NCBI RefSeq assembly: GCF_001039355.2
Contig: NW_019773869.1
Coordinates: 1 to 37,986, forward strand
Reading direction: 5' to 3'
Origin: Lingula anatina
Lineage: Eukaryota > Brachiopoda > Lingulata > Lingulida > Lingulidae
DNA: 37,986 nt
A program made the position numbers and the translations under genes. The notes under the pieces are model-generated. The model made no database searches, was not told the origin of the DNA, and was given only the letters and a program-made list of their open reading frames with translations. Position 1 is the first letter of the stretch; each line of letters begins with the position of its first letter. This document shows, one piece after another, positions 21,501 to 31,900 of the stretch.

Positions 21501-23953
21501 TTAGCCTGGCACTTATTATTAGGTCACTACTCCTGTAGCTATTGTTACACTAGCAACAGTAACCGCCTATTAGGTGTTATCAGATGTGTGGTATCCTGTC
21601 CAAGTCTTTCTTTATATGAGACAAGCAGCAAATGAGTATACAGCTATCAAGACAGTTTAAATTCAGGAGCATAGTGGAAGGGTACAGAGTGTAGAAAAAT
21701 CGGATTGAGGAAGGTATGTATTACAATAATGCATTGGATCATTTAGGCATAGCTCTAATCAAATTGAAAATGAGATAATTGATCTAATTTGTAGTGTACC
21801 TTGTAAACATCATATCCATATTACATTAAACAAGTTATAATTTATCATGTATAGCTTCCCTTTTAGCCAACAAAGAAACACTGTTTAGTCTCTTTATTTC
21901 TTATAAAACTGTGATCAATTGCTCATCAAAATATTTCTTTTAATGCAGTTGAATCTAAAAGAAAAAAAATACAATTTACATTTCATTTAACTTTTGGTTT
22001 GTGAATGATTAAAAATTACTTATTAATGTTATCCAAGGGACCATCATGATATATATAACCGAGAAAGACCCATGCTAATAAATAACATACAATTAACATG
22101 TTAGAGAGGCTGTCAGGGCAAATTTCATTACCTCATACGTTCTTCAGGATCGTTTATTTGCCAAGTTTTCTTTCCCTTTAATTTCTTTTCAACCCTTAAT
22201 GTGAGGTAAACACCATAGTTTGTTTAAAATATTTCTTGCTAACCTATACATATTGGAAATGAAATGTGCATTGTGAAAATCTGACCTTTTTGCTTACACA
22301 GAAGCTATAAATTTTAACTTGGTGGTTGCTTTTTGTGGTTTGGACTGATGATTTAGGTCAAGCAAAGACTGGTGAGAGTATAGGGAATTACTGTTTACCC
22401 TCGGAAATTTGTTTTCCATGAGTTTTTGGGACTTTTTTTGCCCTGGCAGCTCTGTAATGGCCCAATTGCATATTTCACCAGAGTAGAGTTTTCTCAACTG
22501 CGGATTTCTGCATTTTAAAATTCGTTTCTGATTGTTCCTGTGGGCTTGGTTCTACGAAATATGTTCATGTTCTTAATATTTTTTTACAAATTATCCAGCT
22601 TTAATATCTTGTATTTGAAAAAAATCAGTTAACTAATAAAAGCTATGAATTGCTCAAAATAAAATTGGTGCAATGATTATTATTGATCTCATTAGAAATT
22701 TTTTCTTTCATCATTTTGCATTTTTGTAGACACGTTCAATTAATTGAAATTCACAATGTCTTTCTTTCAGAATGCGTCTGCAAAATGTTCAACACAACTT
22801 AGACGGAGTTTAATAAGACTATCACAGTAAAGTTGAACAATGTGCAAAAGACTTTTGTCTGAAATTCTTCAGTTATTAAGTGACTAAAGCAGTATGCTGA
22901 CAATGGACACGGTCTGGCCAAGGGAGGTTTTAGCCACTCATTCTGGCAGGAGTTCGAACGCACACAAGAAAAAGACAGTGACGCCACAGCTTGACAAGAC
23001 ACATTGGATCCTTGTGATAACTTATAGAACTTATAATTCAAAAGCAGTAGCAGCACCGTTAAATTTGCAAAAATCTATGAAACAATTCTCTAGTAAGCTG
23101 GTTGCATACCATACTGTGGAATATGTACATACATTTATATATATTGAATAAAGAATGTGAACATGATACTCTCTTTTGTTTTGAGAAACCAGTGCCTATA
23201 ACCAATTTTGCCAAAGATCCAACAATATATAAAAAGCTGTACAAATATTCAAAGCAGTTAATATGAATTTCTAAAGGTTCCTATAAGATTTCCCATAGGA
23301 TCCTATAAGATTTCCTATAGGATCCTATAAGATTTCCTATAAGATTTCCTATAAAATCCTATAGGATTTCCTATAGGATCCTATAAGATTTCCTATAGGA
23401 TCCTATAAGATTTCCTTTAGGATCCTATAGGAAAAAGGGACAATTTCCTATAGGATCCTATAGAAATTCCTATAGGAAATCCTATAGGAAATTTTCGTAA
23501 GGGTTGATAAATACCTGAGGAACAGTTTACATGACTTGACATAATATCTTCTTGTTGAAATATATAGGTAATATCTAAGCAATATATATTTCTTTCTAAA
23601 TAACATGCATGTTACTACATTTCATTCGACTACTGCAAGAAAGTGAACATGTATTTAAAAACCTTTGGAATCTACGTTTTTGTACGGATTGAAGAAATCA
23701 AGATTCAGCGTTTACCATGGAAAAGAAATAACGAAAGCACATCACACACGCGGCAGTAGAAGTGCCTGGTCACGTATTGTTGTTGGGCAGTCGGTCCTGA
23801 CATCGTATTTCCTGCTAAGATGTTTACCATTGCAACTCAATTCGTGTTTTCATATTCGACATTCATCACTGCAAATGGTTCAGGAAAAAAGACACCTACC
23901 TGGGCCGAGTTCGCACAAAAGCAGAGAACAAGCAGCAACAATGCTGCCTTCAT
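15381..23953 (-). CDS. Secreted two-CCP (sushi) protein with an unrecognised central domain; five exons, complete
   Basis: The minus-strand model joins 23953-23900, 18830-18725, 16698-16336, 16138-15959 and 15595-15381. All introns are GT-AG, the phases agree (0, 1, 1, 1), and the coding length is 918 nt (305 residues plus stop). Layout: signal peptide (18 residues from exon 1), a 35-residue segment ending in Gly/Asn-rich GKGRGKGSGRWGNNND, a ~120-residue domain I do not recognise, then two CCP modules, each with four Cys and the conserved Trp. CCP modules mediate protein binding in complement regulators, adhesion proteins and invertebrate immune or matrix proteins. The protein has no transmembrane segment, so it should be secreted. 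Its partner is unknown. Introns 1 and 2 are full of repeats. Confidence 0.88.
15959..16138 (-). CDS. CCP gene exon 4: first CCP/sushi module
   Basis: The 180-nt exon is phase 1-1, as is usual for a single CCP module. It has the four Cys in order (ACEIP, YTCTVGY, IQCGDDGRW, LQCE) and the Trp before the last Cys. The donor is GTAAGT. Confidence 0.9.
16336..16698 (-). CDS. CCP gene exon 3: unrecognised ~120-residue extracellular domain
   Basis: The acceptor TTTCAG ends at 16699 and the donor GTGAGT begins at 16335. The 363-nt exon (phase 1 to 1) encodes one self-contained module. It reads as alternating short hydrophobic strands rich in Tyr, Ser and Gly (MYVSVKDSSGARVYRL, SYFKGYVSSYKGFDFQING, VRYMLTECYVNG) with only two Cys, in TEC and GGC. 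The phase-1-1 exon and pattern suggest a beta-rich extracellular domain that could be shuffled. I do not recognise a family. Confidence 0.85.
17214..17220 (+). promoter_or_regulatory. TATA box inside transposon unit 1
   Basis: TATAAAA follows GAG and lies 95 bp before the ATG at 17309. Unit 2 keeps the same arrangement (TATAAA, 17895-17900, then ATG at 18006). The conserved pair suggests the remains of the element's own Pol II promoter. Confidence 0.5.
17309..17389 (+). pseudogene. Truncated N-terminus of a transposon-encoded protein, unit 1
   Basis: A 26-codon frame reads MPPKGKKKKLREHKRS, then a Glu/Arg-rich run, and stops. It is very basic and lies 95 bp behind a TATA box. In unit 2 the equivalent frame (18006-18041) reads MPQKGKTKKLT and stops early. 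I read these as the retained start of the transposase or accessory gene of the autonomous parent element. They could also be chance. Confidence 0.4.
18640..18722 (-). repeat. Diverged duplicate of the end of CCP exon 2
   Basis: Just past the exon 2 donor, the minus strand reads GRGQGPWGDNDYYG in one frame, echoing exon 2's GRGKGSGRWGNNNDYG. The copy has GTGATT where exon 2 has the donor GTAAGT, and it is separated from exon 2 by an in-frame stop. Confidence 0.55.
18725..18830 (-). CDS. CCP gene exon 2: short Gly/Asn-rich segment
   Basis: The acceptor TTTTTCAG precedes GCC and the donor GTAAGT follows at 18724. The 106-nt exon enters in phase 0 and leaves in phase 1. It encodes ADMGDALLSFTKMIFPDFGK followed by a basic Gly-rich and Asn-rich tail. 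A diverged second copy of its 3' part follows on the minus strand (about 18641-18700). Confidence 0.82.
19131..19830. repeat. Palindromic CCTATAGGATCCTATAGG clusters (intron 1 of the CCP gene)
   Basis: Runs of alternating CCTATAGG and AGGATCCT, both self-complementary, form nested palindromes at about 19131-19255, 19400-19420, 19580-19650 and 19755-19830. The clusters are separated by AT-rich sequence. Two ~150-bp blocks near 19560-19710 and 19735-19890 are themselves similar (both contain TTTAATTTATGTT.AGACCATTA, the cluster, and then GAATTTTTATA.GGCCA). Confidence 0.8.
19643..22200. repeat. ~1.28-kb direct duplication across a single N (probable assembly overlap)
   Basis: 19643-20920 recurs at 20922-22200 with the N at 20921 between them. 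The copies look identical apart from one A in a homopolymer (near 20688 and 21968). Copy 2 starts inside a CCTATAGG repeat region, a likely contig end. Both lie in intron 1 of the CCP gene. Confidence 0.88.
22201..23270. other. Intron 1 of the CCP gene, no feature seen
   Basis: AT-rich sequence with only short open frames on both strands and no domain. Nothing supportable beyond intron. Confidence 0.5.
23277..23500. repeat. CCTATAGGATCC tandem array, ~22-bp unit
   Basis: About ten units of TTTCCTATAGGATCCTATAA, mostly with the spacer AGA, make a denser version of the palindromic motif seen at 19131-19830. Variants TATAAGA and TATAGGA alternate. Confidence 0.85.
23900..23953 (-). CDS. CCP gene exon 1: start codon and signal peptide
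   Basis: The ATG at 23953-23951 opens MKAALLLLVLCFCANSAQ: a Lys, a long Leu-rich hydrophobic core and small residues at the likely cleavage region. The exon ends CAG|GTAGGT in phase 0. Unrelated open frames on the plus strand here are its shadow. Confidence 0.88.
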
Positions 23954-25168
23954 CTTGCTGGCTGGATGTCTGTTTGAGATGCTTACACTGTGAACGCGGT
24001 GATTTGTCCGGGAAATTAAAATGTGTCCTAAGTTACTCCGCCCTTACACGCGCTAGAGTCGAAATGATTATTCTTTAAGAGATGCAATTACGTCACCTCT
24101 TTCCAAAATCAACAGGTGTAGTGATATCCTCATCTCTGGGACTACTTACAGGGCCTGCAGCCGACAGCTGTCAGCCTAACCTCACCCAGTGATTGACCAA
24201 TGACAAGCAGGCTGCACCCGGACTTAGCTAATGACTCGTTTTCCAGACCCGGACTTTGGTGGAAAGTAAGCAAATGGGTTTGGGGAATTTTTCAATTATA
24301 AGTTCCTGATTTTCAGGCTCAGCAATTCCCGGACCTTAAGGAGATTACTGCGTCTGTGGTTTGGTAAACACACGTATCTGTCTGTTCCATACCAACAAAG
24401 GAGTGACTCCAGTGTTTTTCCAGGGGCAAAAAAAAGTTAAAGTATTTCTTTCACAAAAAAAGTATAGTGTAGTGCATATTACTCCTTTCATGCTAAGCAT
24501 ATGCTAGATGTCATTGCAATAATAGGGGACGTGTAAGTAGACAAGTGAAAGCATATGGAGGGGGGGCGACAAACGCAGACCCTATCCACTTATTTGCCCA
24601 AGTGTTCCATAAAATTGGCAAGTGTTGGGGCATGTTGTGTGAGTTGTGTATAGCAGACTTGTTAATGTCCCAAAATTGGGACAAAAGCTGCATTTTATGG
24701 TACAAATGTCTATAACTCGGCAGGAATGTTCCTTGGGCCAATATAATTTTTTATTCATTAGAAACAGTCTCTATCGCCGCATAAATTAGCATAATCAGCA
24801 TAAAGAGATTGATTCTTACAATTTTGGGGGTTGGAAAAGAAATATTTGATTTTGTTTTGGTTATATGAGGTGATTTGAAAGGACAAAGATGTTTAATTAG
24901 TGACTTCCAAGATATATGTCTGTGAAATCTGCAAAACCTTGGGCTTTGATCTCCTATTCGAATATATCTCAATACATTGTTTTCTTATTAACCATCTGTC
25001 ATTGTGAACAACAACAACAACAACAACAATAAAGAAATAAAGTAATAAAGAAATAAAAAAGAAAACGCGTTTTTGGCAAGGCCTCAACCTAAAGAAGTAG
25101 CTGAGCCAGGGTGGCTCGAGCCTCCATATCAGCGAGGGAATTAGGAATATCAGCCCCCCCCNATCCTA
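23954..25168. other. 5' flank of the CCP gene and intergenic DNA
   Basis: No gene is supported. On the minus strand 23954 upward should hold the 5' UTR and promoter of the CCP gene, but no clear TATA box is seen. An (AAC)n run lies at about 25009-25030 and a C run abuts the N at 25162. Confidence 0.5.
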
Positions 25169-25345
25169 CCTGAGCGCATAGCTCCCATAAGCTACCACTC
25201 GTTCTTTGCAACCCTGAACCTGGATTAACTTTGCCCCAATAGCGTGATCAGAGGCGTCAGTATCCAGGATGAACTGATCTTCCAGGTTAAGCAACGCCAG
25301 CACTGCCGGCTGTCAGAGCTTTCTAAAGTGATTAAAAAGCTGCAC
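25169..25345 (-). pseudogene. Ty3/gypsy retrotransposon RNase H relic
   Basis: On the minus strand a frame reads PAVLALLNLEDQFILDTDAS, then DHAIGAKL, then ERVVAYGSYAL. This matches the start of the Ty3/gypsy RNase H domain, where FILDTDAS holds the first catalytic Asp and VVAYGSYAL replaces the usual AYGSRAL. There is a stop just before PAVL and another straight after AL-Arg, close to the unresolved base at 25162. No LTR or other domain is visible, so it is a fragment. Confidence 0.8.
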
Positions 25346-25929
25346 GACAGCTCACTACTATACCCCGGAAATACTTATTATTTGCAGTCACTGTATACAG
25401 AGGTACATGCTGCTAATTCAGAAAAATTCCTTATAAACCCTCTTTGATAGTTATCTAGATCCAAGATACCATAGCCCATAGGTCTTGTCAATCTCGCATC
25501 TATGGAAATCAGTAAATGGCGAACAAAAAAACCCATTTTTAGGGCTCTAAACTCTGTACAGGTAGTAAAAGACAAATGCGGCATGGACCTTGTCAGTTCC
25601 GCTTCTATAGGGATTAATAACATACGAAAAAGACACCGTGACTTTGTGTGTGTGTGTGGGTGGGGGGGTGGGGGGGGGGCGGCAGCAATTATGTCTTAAT
25701 TCGTTTTTCGCGACAATTATAATACATCTGCGATGACTGCATGTAAGCAAAAATTGCACTACAAATTCCTTGCTGAATCGGCACTTGACTGTGGAAAATT
25801 CATGAAAATGCTCCGTTTCTTCATTCACTAATGATGGTCATCTTTTGTCCGTCCACACATTGTCCACATTTTTTATGTGACTCCAACATGTACTATATAT
25901 AGGCACTGTCATTTGTATCTGCAATTATA

Positions 25930-25963
<34 letters not shown>

Positions 25964-28452
25964 ATGTAAAAATATACATCTTTTTATACCATCCAGTAAT
26001 TAATATAATTTATAACAAATATTATAAAAATAATACCCAGATAGATCAGTAGAATAAGTTTGTGTATACGAGACTTATGTTAAAAAGAACTGATGGAAAG
26101 ATCATTATTATATCTGTATCCATAGTTGTTAAGGGCCAGGGCACACCTGTAGGTTTAGCAATAACGACAGCTATCTTGGTAATTAACATGGATGGCACCA
26201 TCGCCAGTTCTGGGAAGCAACATCAACTGCAGCAACTCTGCATCTGCCTCGACTTTTTATCGTGAAGGGATGGGACGCTAACTATATGTTCTATTAAGAA
26301 ATACACCCAACTAACGCTTGTGAATTACTGAAGTACGACTATACCTCTGAGCAACACATATCTAGCTTGTTATCTTTAAATGCGTTAATGCAAATGAAAA
26401 ACATGGTAAGGAAAAGGTATGATTATATAACATACATTAAGAGTTACTGTATTCCAATAAATAAGAGAATTTGGCAATGTTTTAAACACAGATATTCGGA
26501 GAAATACATGTGAAATGTCAGACATTTGGAAGGGAGTTCTTTCTCTTTTAACCTTTTTACATGACCCAACTTGAGAAATGGCATGGGACTCAGATTAAAT
26601 TTTAATGTAGAGAGAACATTTTTTGACCAAAATAAAAATTATATCACCTCCCCCCCCCCTCCCGAAATCCCCTGCGTATAGCTATTTATTTTCACTTTCA
26701 GGAAACGACTACCAGTTGATTTGACTAAAATATAGGATTGGGAAAAGTACTTCATGGAGAAACCCACCTCCTGCAACAGTTCTTTTGCTTAGTGATTTGA
26801 ATAATTATAGAATAACCATATGACCTAAATATTTTTTACCAAATTCTGATGGATAATGCACCTATCATTCGTAAGTCTTTTTGTATACACTAAAGATTTT
26901 CTTACTACAATACGTAGTATTTTCATCATTAAAAAAATACTCAATGTTTTCGAACTTTTGTTCAAGTGTGCATAAACAGGTCTAGTAACATTTGACATAA
27001 TCTGTGTGTTGACTGTTTATTTCTAATGATCTAGTTTTAATCATACTTTATCATGTGATCCGAACAGCTTTAAAACACCAAAGGAACACGCATACGTAAA
27101 CTAAATGATATCGTTCTATATTCAGCTACTGGTATAACATGGTTAATGTTATCTACTGACTGAAAATTACATTTTAGTTCGAGGAAAAATGCAATGAACT
27201 GAAACGTTTGCTTTCTGAGAAATTATCCATGAAATATCACTTAATTTTGGTTAGTATTACATACCTGTATTTGTGCAATAACTAAGCTGAATATATGGTG
27301 CATGTAGGCTGCAGTATAGCAATAATAGTTCAAATATACATACTACGCATGCCATGACACGTACATGTATAATACCCATGCTGAATAATTCATACCTAAA
27401 ATCCAATTACAGCAGTGATAAAATCGATAGGGGAGACCGGGGCTAGTTGGACCCCGGGGTAAGTTGCCCCCCCCCCCTCCATCAAGTATCTTTAATAAAG
27501 TTACTTTAAAGTGCTAAATTATTTCATTTGGACTCACTTCCGACGCTTTCTTAGCACTATTGGATACGGTCACTAAATACAACATGATGTGATCAATTCA
27601 TTTGCCCCATAGTTACTTTGTCATAAATTGATGGGGGGGGGGGGGGGTAAAAAATAACAAACTATTCTGATTTCTGTGCTTGGCAAGTACAATGTATTTG
27701 TACCAAATAAAACCTAAAATGGTTTACAACTTGGATTCACGCCGCTTCATAAAATTTCCAAACATCATAGTAGAGTTCACATTGAGTTCATCTTCCTTCT
27801 TTGATCACGTTTTATCAATACCAGCATTCCCAATCTCCTCTTTGACTTTTTATTCCTGTTGGTTTTGTTGTTTCTATTCACAGTAACCTCCCAGTCTTGG
27901 TTTAACTGTGGCAGATAGGTCCTGGTGGTCACTTGGGGAATGATACGATGAAGTCTGTAGTTCCCTTTGATTATTTATTTGTCCTTACCTAGTAAATAGA
28001 AAGTTACCAGCAACGATATCGAGTTTCAGTGTGTTTGACACCCACAGTATATTTATGCACAGGTTTCTGTATAAAGAAAAGCCTATATCAGTTGGCAAAA
28101 ATTGGTGAGTGTGTGAACGTGCGAGTCGGTGGTGTGTGTGCGTGTATATATGTGAGTGTGTGCTTGGTCTGAATATGTATCTTATTCTGAATATATCTTT
28201 CAAGCAATTACATGAACCTGACGGCTTCGAGAAGAATAGTAGTCTTTTGACAACGTATATGTAGACACTAAGTGTTGAACAGGATTAAAATGTCCATTTC
28301 TGTTTCATCAATATAACCAGTGATACTAACGGCATAACACATGTAATAACATCTTTTCCCAAAGAAATGTGGTGGTAAACGTTTTCCTCATAAAAAAAAT
28401 GTTTGAATAAAAACAAATTTCGAGGGTTACTCTCTCTCTCTCTCTCTCTCTC
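25346..28452. other. Intergenic interval with simple repeats
   Basis: No gene is supported. It holds a GT/G-rich run (about 25645-25681), (AG)n (about 25936-25961), C runs (about 26649-26660 and 27470-27478), a G run (about 27632-27647) and GT-rich DNA (about 28120-28162). A (CT)n run (about 28430-28454) abuts the collagen gene stop. A possible minus-strand AATAAA for that gene is TTTATT at 27974-27979. Confidence 0.5.
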
Positions 28453-28454
28453 TC
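28430..28454. repeat. (CT)n microsatellite at the collagen gene stop
   Basis: A CT run of about 12 units overlaps the TGA stop (minus strand 28455-28453). Length change here could alter the 3' UTR but not the coding sequence upstream. Confidence 0.85.
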
Positions 28455-28952
28455 ACTTAGAACACACAACACAGGTCACCTCCCACCCGTCTACATAGTT
28501 AGGACAGGGGAGGGGACCACAAGCAGCTTCAACTACGTAAAAGAGAGCTCCGTCTTTATTAGCTGCAGTTCCTGGAACCACTTCTGGAGCTTCATCCAAA
28601 CAGACGTAGCTTTGCTTATAGTGGCTCAGGTGAGCGGAAACCAGGTAGCCATGATACTCTCGTGTCCATCCAACGGGACAAGTCTTCCATGCTGGAATCA
28701 TAACATGACTGGTGCGGCCTTGGGTGTGACAAACAGCACATGGGGCACCATATTCTTTGGGATTTTGCCCCTTGGTATTGGTCCTCAGGAATGGGTCATT
28801 GCTGAAGTATCCCATCTTATATTCGGCACCATATATATAGGATCCAGAATTCTGGCGGCCATTTTGGGGTTTGCCCCACTGTGGTACTTCAGGCAGACAT
28901 AGGTAGTTGTTACCACCACCTTTAGTAACATGATTATTGCCAGCTGAGTAAC
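28453..28952 (-). CDS. Collagen C4-like gene, terminal exon (Cys-rich C-terminal domain)
   Basis: The acceptor TTACTTGTAG ends at 28953 and the exon enters in phase 1. It has conserved family landmarks: [13 protein letters not shown]-like text ([14 protein letters not shown]), [67 protein letters not shown] and VTCVVCSK before TGA. The many Cys should form intramolecular disulfides. Confidence 0.92.
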
Positions 28953-31900
28953 CTACAAGTAAACAGCATAACAATTGTAAATGGCGATATTTGGCATATT
29001 GTTACCACAAATGTAACTCTCGATCCTTTTTGCAGATTCTCATTAAAACAATAATAATATTGTACGCGTAGCAGAAATATGTCCAGTTTACCACATCATT
29101 TGGCGGGCAAGTTTACAGAAATTTGAAGAAGGGCCCGTTTTAAAGAAATATTTTGCCGACCGAGTGATAATTTAGTTTTTTTATTATTAAAAATATTGAT
29201 TTTTGGCACCTAGACTTACAGGATTAATATGGAATATTCTTTTATCATTGCTATTTTTGAGTGCTGATTAATTTTTGGGCTTGATTCATTAATAAAGTAC
29301 GTGTATGTCATTGAGTGATGAAAATATCCAGTCTTCTATTATGAGATATTTTGGTCAATGACATCAAATCTAACATAAGATATGTCATTCAAAAGAAAAT
29401 AACACCCCCAGAAAACCGTATCAACAGTTTGATGTCAGTATTAATTTTAAGCTTAGATATTAAAGAAAAAGATAGCCTCCGGACAATGATACAGGTATAT
29501 TACACTGTCAAATAACTCATTACAGTAAATCATGAAGAGTCATCAATAGCGGGTATGACCTCCAGCAGCCGCTTGCAGCGCCCTCATCCTACATGACATA
29601 CCCTGTGACAATTGTTATAGAGTTTGGATGGGGATAAAATACCACGCAGTGATATTTGCCTGTCGCAGTTCATCGATGACCATAGCTATTTGTGAGTTAC
29701 AACTGTACTTCCGCCTACAGATGTTCAATTGGGTTCATATCTGGAGAGTTTGCAGGCCAGGACAGTTGCTGAACCCATTGGTTTCGGAGAAAAGCAGTGA
29801 TTTTGCGAGCTCGATGTGGGGTCGTCTTGGTACACAAAGTTGTTCCTGAACAACTCTTACAAATCGAGGCATTGTTTGCTGTAGAATGTCTCTGAAGGAA
29901 CCCTGTTTGAGGTTGCCTCCTAGAAAAACCAACTGGTTCTGGACATCGGCATAGAATGCTCCCCAAACAGAGACGTTACTACGCCCTGCTTGCACCCTAG
30001 GCAGTACACAATCATCGTTTTATGCCTCTCGTACATGTCACCGGACACGGACTCGACCGTCAACCCTGAAAACTCCATATCTGGCCTCCGAAAACGACGT
30101 GATTTCAGTGTTTTGGCTGCAAACGCACGTGGTCCCCAGCCCATTGCAGACGTCGCTGTATATGACCCGCTGTTAACAGTGGTTTCCCTACTGGTCTTCC
30201 CGCAAAATAACTGGCTTGCATTAATCTCTTGTTCCCGAGAAACGGCGGTTTGAATGACATTCTGACATTCTTTTCTGAGGACACTGTACGACCATCACGG
30301 CGCGACCATAAGAGAAGGCGATCCTGTCCTTTTGGTGTGATACGCGGACACCCTAGTCGAGGTATTGGAGAAGATGACCCTGCTGTAGCATTATTTTGTA
30401 GGGCTTCACTAACGGTTCTTGATAAATGTTGCTTTGCATGACAATTACTGTCCGTTTCTGGCCATTTCCTCTGAGAGCAAGAATCCCATAATAAGGTGCG
30501 TTCATTAGCTGTTGAACCATATATTCTGTAAGGTACCTGTCAAGCTTCAGAGTGATCCCTTTCTAACTTCCCTAAATGCACTCCTTAGATTGGCCAAACC
30601 CATGCGTTTTTATACAAGGGCAGAAATTGCCGAAAAAGACCACCCCTCACATTTCTGACCACAAAACATGCACATGCATGTATCAATTCTTTCGAAAGTT
30701 GTGTGGTACCCTGTAATTAGGTAGCACACCTGGCTACACATGTAGTGACACCTCAATTTTGGATTTAAAGTAGTTAGAGAGAAAATGAATATTTTGTAGA
30801 CAATGTACTCGCCAAAAATAATATTCTATATTAAGTAGTAACCCTGTATTTTGAGCTGTCTTAGAAACTGCTGGTAGTAATTTATATGTGGCTCACTCTG
30901 TCTCTATATTTAAGCTGCTTTTTTAACCCCATAGAGCCTGGCAGCATTTGACCTAGAAAGTGCCCTTGGTCCTGAGCCCTCTACCCAGATGCACTCAATT
31001 TTACAGGCGGCCTCATTTAATCGATTATAATGTACTCACTTGTCTAGAAAACACCTAAGAATGGTACATTTTTAGAAAGCCAAGAATGTAAGCTTTAAAG
31101 TCATATCAGTTTTATTCACATTTGTTAATTTAGGTAGAAATAGGAGGAGTTTAAATATGAGACTTGCTTTTCTCGAAGAGAAGTAAAAAACAAAACTTTA
31201 ATTTCAGCATGCACATTCTTTTTCACTTTACCAAACAATTTGTTGGAATTTTCACATAAACATCCGAAATATGTTTTAAACAATGTCAGAAAATTTCAGA
31301 AAGATATCTTATTTAGTTTTTTAGATATGATAAATTTCCTGAGATGCGTGCTGTACCTAAAAACCTGCATCACGTCAGAGAGTTGCACAATATACCGGCA
31401 GGCTAGCTGACTAGAAGACGTCCACCTAATTACTTTTATAACTACGAATATATTGTAAATTTTAGTGCCTTTTTAGATAGTTTTTCATAGTTTTTTTTTT
31501 TTTTTCAACTAAACCAGGATACTCATAAAATTTTGTTTTGCACTCAAACCATATACAATAATACAAACATTATAATGAGCAAATATTACACATTCGTGAA
31601 TAAAAATTGCATCATAAAAATACAAGTAAACGTGGCATTTGTACTAATACACAAGCAGGAAAAGATATGTTGATACAGCGCACTAGTAAAGATATTCATC
31701 ATCATTCAGTGCCCTGCTGTCCAGCGTTGGCGATCATGTCTCTCCACACATCTCGGTCCCGAGTGGCTCTCAGCAAGTCAACTGTCGTCTCCAGTCCCAT
31801 CCAGGATACCAGACCGTCTGTGATTTTTTCCCGTTGTCTTCCACGGCTTCTTTTCCCATTAATTTTGGCTGTAGTGGTCAGATGCTCAAGACCCCCATTC

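Noticed and set aside
20168-21635. Two identical 62-codon plus-strand frames
   Set aside because: Their identity comes from the duplication across the N at 20921; there is no domain, and identity between copies is not evidence of selection.
19131-23500. CRISPR-like array
   Set aside because: The repeats are palindromic, contiguous or separated by irregular AT-rich spacers, and lie in an animal gene intron; no cas genes and no regular unique spacers.
23665-24078. 137-codon plus-strand open frame
   Set aside because: It runs antisense across the signal-peptide exon of the CCP gene, has no motif, and the minus strand there has a start, signal peptide and splice donor with matching phase.
28612-28902. 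Plus-strand 96-codon frame with hydrophobic stretches
   Set aside because: Antisense shadow of the collagen C-terminal exon.
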